Source: Paenarthrobacter nitroguajacolicus JCM 14115
GTDB lineage: Bacteria > Actinomycetota > Actinomycetes > Actinomycetales > Micrococcaceae
Reading direction: 5' to 3'
Assembly: GCA_001313365.1 (NCBI GenBank)
Contig: BBFS01000129.1
Coordinates: 1 to 11,322, forward strand
DNA length: 11,322 nucleotides
The notes beneath the pieces were generated by a model, which was not told the origin of the DNA, ran no database searches, and was given only the letters and a program-made list of their open reading frames with translations. Positions 7,843 through 11,322 of this stretch are shown here, in pieces. Made by a program: the position numbers and the translations under genes. Positions within the stretch are counted from its first letter, which is position 1. Every line of letters begins with the position of its first letter.

Positions 7843-9326
7843 GTGAACATCCCCCCCAACACCGCGGTTGACCCACAGTCTGTAGACCCCCCCAACCTCT
7901 TGACCGGCAGTCTCCATCACAGGTGACATCAACTGAAGCAGCCGCAGACGAAGGCCGGTTCCACGGCAAGGCAGCCGCGCTGCTCATCACTACGCTGGTC
8001 CTGGCGGTGCTGGCATTCCAGCTCAACGCCAGCATGATCACCCCGGCACTGCCACACATCGGCTCCTTCTTCGGCGAAACGCCCGAAGCCGTGGCCCAAG
8101 TGCAGTCGATGTTCTTCCTCGCCGGCGCCATCGCTGGACCCGTGATCGGCCGCTGGAGCGATTTCATCGGACGCCGTAACGCACTCCTCCTGGTGCTGGC
8201 CATCATGGGTGCGGGAACCGTGCTCTGCATCTTCGCACCCACCTTGCCGTTGCTGGTCACCGGCCGCTTCATGCAGGGTGTTTCCAGCGCCATCTTTGCG
8301 CTCTCCTACATCGTCCTGAACGAGTACCTGCCTGCCCGACTTTTCGGAACATCCATCGGCATCATCGCTGCCATCAACGGCGGGGGGGTTGGCGGCGTGG
8401 ATGGCTACTTCGGCGGACTCATGGCTGAGACCCTTGGCTTCCAGTCGATCTTCGTCGCCGTCCTGGTACTGGCCGCAATCGCCGTCGTGTGTGTCATTAA
8501 GGTGGTCCCGAGTGGCAAATCCGCCGTTGCTCCCGGCCGGATGGACTGGTGGGGGGGCGCAGGCTCGCTGTCCGTGTTCCTGGTGTTCATCACGTATTTC
8601 GTGTCCACGGGCTCTTCGGCGGGTTGGACCTCACCGGCAGCCCTTGGCCTGCTTGCCGGCAGCATCGCGTCCTTCACGGCCTTCTGGCTCATCGAGAAGA
8701 AGCGCGAAACCCCCTCTTGTGGCCGTTCACCACCTCCGTTCACGCCAGGTGTGGCCCGTCATCGCCACCACCGTACTGACGCTCGCGGGCATCTTCGCCA
8801 TCATCAACTTCACTGTGGTGTTGCTGAGCCAGGACAAGGAAAACGGCTTCGGATTGTCCGCTTCGGTCGCTGCCTTGCTGTTCCTCACACCCGCAGCACT
8901 CATTGGAGTGTTCGCGGCTCCGCTCGCCGGGTGGATCGCCGACCGCCGCGGCTGGATCAAGACCGTCCGCGTCGGCACGGCAACCAGCCTCGCCTGCGCA
9001 ATCGTCGCGGCGCTATTCGCCCACAACCAGATAGCAGTGCTCATCGCCATCGCCGCTCTGGGCATCTTCTACAACGGCTTCTTCCTCGCCGCCATCAACG
9101 GCCTGTCCGTGCTGCTCTCGCCAAAGGAAGCGCCGGCCGCGCTGCCGGGCATCAACGGTGCCTCCTTCGGCATCGGGGCGAGCCTCGGCGTTGTAGTCGT
9201 TGCACCGTTCGCAGGCCAGGGCACCGCAGCCGGATACTCTGCGGCCCTCTGGATTTCGGTGTCCATCACGGCGCTTGCTTCATAGTCAGCCTGTTCATCG
9301 CGGCCCCCAAGGGCGAAAAGATCTAA
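7843..9326 (+). CDS. MFS transporter, probable nucleoside importer
   Basis: About 490 residues after correction, with 12 or more hydrophobic segments. Major-facilitator motif A appears as GRWSDFIGRRNALL between helices 2 and 3 and again, weaker, as GWIADRRGWIKTVR; GRFMQGVSSAIFALS is motif B. The start is chosen as the GTG at 7843 because AAGGAG lies six bases before it; the first 25 codons (NIPNTAVDPQSV...SLHHR) are a hydrophilic N-terminus that joins the main frame if one base is lost near 7922. As written, these codons instead end in a TGA overlapping a GTG at 7923, the start of the long frame, so a short leader peptide is the alternative. Other breaks: C7 at 7851-7857 and 7887-7893, G7 at 8382-8388 and 8551-8557 (all in frame), C5 at 8710-8714 (one extra), lost T near 9279. 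The substrate is inferred from the nucleoside hydrolase gene 97 bases downstream. Confidence 0.92.
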
Positions 9327-9338
9327 CGCACGACGCCG

Positions 9339-9356
9339 GCACGCGGCTGCGCGTGC
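9339..9356. other. stem-loop between transporter and hydrolase genes
   Basis: GCACGCG-GCTG-CGCGTGC is a perfect 7-bp stem with a four-base loop, 13 bases past the transporter stop. There is no T-run behind it, so it is not a clear terminator. It may stabilise the upstream message or tune expression within the operon. Confidence 0.4.
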
Positions 9357-9423
9357 AACTCACCGCAGCTTCAGCCCACTCCGCACAACAAGCAGTCCGC
9401 TTCACCTGAAACGAGAGACCAAA

Positions 9424-10427
9424 ATGACCCAGCCCGCCCCCTTCTTCCTTGACTGCGATACCGGCATCGACGACGCCCTCGCCTTGGCCTACCTCCTCGC
9501 CTCCCCTCGGGCGGACCTCGTGGGCATTGGCACCGTGAGCGGCAACGTCAGTGCGGCAGGCGGGGGCACGGAATACGCTGGACCTGCTGAACTTGGCCGG
9601 CCACCCGGACATTCCCGTGGCTATCGGCGCCCACGATCCGCAGGTTGGCACTTTTCACGGCGGTGCTCCGCACGTCCACGGTGATAACGGCATCGGCGGG
9701 GGTAGATCTGGCCCCCCCGTCGGACCGTGAGCCCGTCAAGGCCACGGCCGCGGAGCTGCTGGTTCAATTGGCGCACAAATATGCGGGGGAGCTTCGCCTT
9801 GTGGCCATTGGCCCGTTGACCAACATCGCCGAAGCCCTGCGCCTGGAACCGAAACTGCCCGAGCTGATCGCCGAGGTCACCATCATGGGCGGCGCAGCGC
9901 TGGCCCCCCCGGGAAACATCACGGCTGTTGCCGAGGCCAACATCGCCAACGATCCCGAGGCTGCCGCGGAAGTCCTGGCCGCCGACTGGAACGTGACGCT
10001 GGTGCCGTTGGATGTCACCATGACTAACGTCCTGGAGGAAAACCACCGCCAGGAATTGCTCGCCACCGAGCACCCGGTCTCGCAGGCACTGGGCGAAATG
10101 CTTGGTTACTACTTCGGCTTCTACGTCGACATCTTCGGGCGGGCTTGCTCGGCGATGCACGATCCCCTTGCTGCGGCCATCGCTGTCAGGGGGGGTGTTG
10201 AACTCGCACTGGCACCGACCGTCCGGGTCCAGGTGGATACCACCGACGGACCTGGCCGCGGCCAGACGGTCTGCGATCTCCGTGGCCAGTACGCGGGATT
10301 CCCGGCGCAGCGCGGCGCACGTTGCCGAGTGGTGCTGGAAATCGGCGAGGACTTCGCGCCACACCTGCTGGGTACCATGCAGGCGGCCTGGCTTACTGAG
10401 GCACAAGCGGTGGCACCGGTCGCCTGA
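9424..10427 (+). CDS. nucleoside hydrolase (inosine-uridine preferring type)
   Basis: 330 residues after correction. It hydrolyses the N-glycosidic bond of ribonucleosides to give a free base and ribose. The calcium-binding signature FFLDCDTGIDDALALAYL is at residues 7-24. Other family blocks follow: IGTVSGNVS, LVAIGPLTNIAEAL, VTIMGGAALAPGNIT, AEANIANDPEAAAEVL and the late MHDPLAAAIAV (active-site His and Ca ligand Asp). Frame breaks: G5 at 9562-9566 and 9698-9702 each have one base too many, hiding ARNTLDLLNLAGHPDIPV to DNGIGGVDL in other frames; C7 at 9712-9718 and 9904-9910 and G7 at 10189-10195 add one residue each in frame. The ATG has only a weak ribosome site (CGAGAG). It is the last gene of the transporter operon and is followed by a terminator. 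Ribokinase, its natural partner, is in the divergent operon. Confidence 0.96.
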
Positions 10428-10451
10428 CTGGCGGAAGACTGAGGAATCGGC

Positions 10452-10494
10452 GACGACGGCGGCCCAAACGGCCCGCCGTCGTCGTCCTCTTTTA
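10452..10494 (+). terminator. rho-independent terminator after the nucleoside hydrolase
   Basis: A GC-rich hairpin (GACGACGGCGG arm, loop around CCAAAC, CCGCCGTCGTC arm) is followed by CCTCTTTT. It starts about 25 bases past the stop of the hydrolase and lies between two convergent genes; the other-strand gene ends at 10514, so it may serve both. Confidence 0.85.
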
Positions 10495-10513
10495 AGCCGT
10501 AGTCCTCTAGTGG

Positions 10514-11268
10514 CTACGCGTACATGAGCGAGCCGGGCGTGGTGAGGGTTTCGCCGGTTTCCAGCCAGGTCTTGAGGCCCGAGAGGATCATGGGCCAGCC
10601 GCCGTACAGTTGGTCGTTCGCACCTTCGCGGAGCTGATCGTGTGTGACGGTGAGGTGGCAGGAATCGCCGACGGGCTCAATTTCCCACGTGATCCGCGAC
10701 GTTCCCTCGGCCTTCACATCCTCACCCCAGAGTGCGCGCATGGTTTGGACGAGCCTGCGTGGGGGGGATCCACCTCGATGTTCTCGCCCTCGCCGAGTGG
10801 CGCGTCCGCCTTGACGTTGTGCATCTCGAAGCGGCTGCCCGGGGTCCAGTCCGAGGTGAAGGTGTTTCCGAACTGGTATTTGCTGCGGATCTCGCTGTTG
10901 GTTATGGCTTCCCAGAGCGCTCCGGGGTGGTCTTGATGTAAATTTCGAAGATCTTTTCCATGGGACTTTCCAATCTGGATTTGAGGTCGCTGAGGGCAGC
11001 GGCCCATGGTTCTGCGTATTTGCTCACCCAGCGATCGTGGATGAGTCGGATGGGAACCGGATTCAGGAAGTGCAGCTTTTCGCGCCCCCCCGACGGCGGG
11101 TGACCACCAATCCCGCATCCTCCAACAACTTGAGGTGCTTGGCGATACCGAAGCGGGTCATCTCGAACCGGGCACCCAAGGCGGAGGCAGACTGACCGTC
11201 CTCGCGGAACAGCTCATCCAGCAGTTCCCTGCGGGTCGGGTCTGCCAAGCCTTGAACACTACGTCCAT
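10514..11268 (-). CDS. ArsR-type regulator fused to an SRPBCC (AHSA1-like) domain
   Basis: 250 residues after correction. The N-terminus is an ArsR winged helix: MDVVFKALADPTRRELLDEL, SASALGARFEMTRFGIAKHL, KLLEDAGLVVTRRRGREKLH (residues 1-75). A linker (RLIHDRWVSKYAEPWAAALS) leads without a stop into MEKIFEIYIKTTPERLWEAI, the start of an AHSA1-type SRPBCC domain ending at WLETGETLTTPGSLMYA. No metal-binding Cys pair is visible, so the signal is more likely a hydrophobic ligand held by the SRPBCC cavity. Frame breaks: lost C near 11247, C7 at 11085-11091 (five expected), lost base near 10920, G7 at 10761-10767 (five expected). An internal ATG at 10959-10961 with GGAAAG before it could start a separate SRPBCC protein, so two overlapping products are possible, but the frame is shared and uninterrupted between the domains. 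Confidence 0.88.
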
Positions 11269-11274
11269 GGGCCC

Positions 11275-11304
11275 AGAATAGGTGACCAATTGGTCACATG
11301 TCAA
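11275..11304 (-). promoter_or_regulatory. sigma-70-type promoter with palindromic operator in the spacer
   Basis: On the minus strand TTGACA (11299-11304) and TATTCT (11275-11280) are 18 bases apart. The spacer holds GTGACCAATTGGTCAC (11282-11297), a perfect 16-bp palindrome with one base left on either side. The -10 ends six bases before the ATG of the ArsR-SRPBCC gene, so the mRNA is probably leaderless. The layout is that of an autorepressor blocking its own promoter. Confidence 0.85.
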
Positions 11305-11322
11305 TGGATGTTCTGCTGGTCC

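Noticed and set aside
7730..8293. 187-codon minus frame opposite the transporter start
   Set aside because: It overlaps the regulator-transporter promoter region and the recognisable MFS coding frame, and shows no family features.
10714..11118. 134-codon minus frame as a separate gene
   Set aside because: It is a shadow frame of the ArsR part that enters the true SRPBCC frame only because a base is missing near 10920.

Overview
The window is high-GC actinobacterial DNA. Gene content (an MSMEG_6728-family protein, an X25-type starch-module protein, GntR/ribokinase/nucleoside hydrolase) and very GC-rich codon use suggest a Micrococcaceae member such as Arthrobacter or Paenarthrobacter; this placement is inference from protein recognition, not from a search.

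The sequence carries a strong, non-random defect. G and C homopolymers show a peak at exactly seven bases (30 runs by eye, plus three of eight, only two of six, about twenty of five). Nearly every gene is broken into two or three frames at these runs and at single-base losses in short runs. When the frames are stitched using the conserved protein sequence, every full gene becomes a whole number of codons. I therefore annotate each gene over its reconstructed span and name the breaks. The likeliest explanation is consensus or base-calling error, not a cluster of pseudogenes.

Layout. 1-230: edge fragment and a palindromic repeat. 230-1607 (minus): a DUF1622 membrane protein followed, through an ATGA overlap, by an alpha/beta hydrolase. 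1755-2679 (minus): an MSMEG_6728-family protein with a hairpin terminator behind it. 2766-3804 (plus): adenosine/adenine deaminase, divergent from the previous gene. 3950-4877 (plus): an unusual fusion of a winged-helix-like N-terminus, an Ala/Lys-rich histone H1-like linker and a pullulanase-type X25 module. 4896-4953: second copy of the palindromic repeat. 4971-about 5300 (plus): acylphosphatase. 5262-5921 (minus): PIN toxin and Phd/YefM-type antitoxin pair. 5976-7708 (minus): ribokinase preceded by a GntR/UTRA regulator. 7843-10427 (plus): an MFS transporter and a nucleoside hydrolase, then a terminator. 10514-11268 (minus): a fused ArsR-SRPBCC regulator whose promoter holds a perfect 16-bp palindrome in its spacer.

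The coherent system is the 5976-10427 block: the MFS protein probably imports nucleosides, the hydrolase splits them into base and ribose, ribokinase traps ribose as ribose-5-phosphate, and the GntR regulator, divergent from the transporter and facing an inverted repeat, probably controls both arms. The deaminase upstream is a plausible partner in purine salvage. No RNA genes, CRISPR arrays or insertion sequences were seen.
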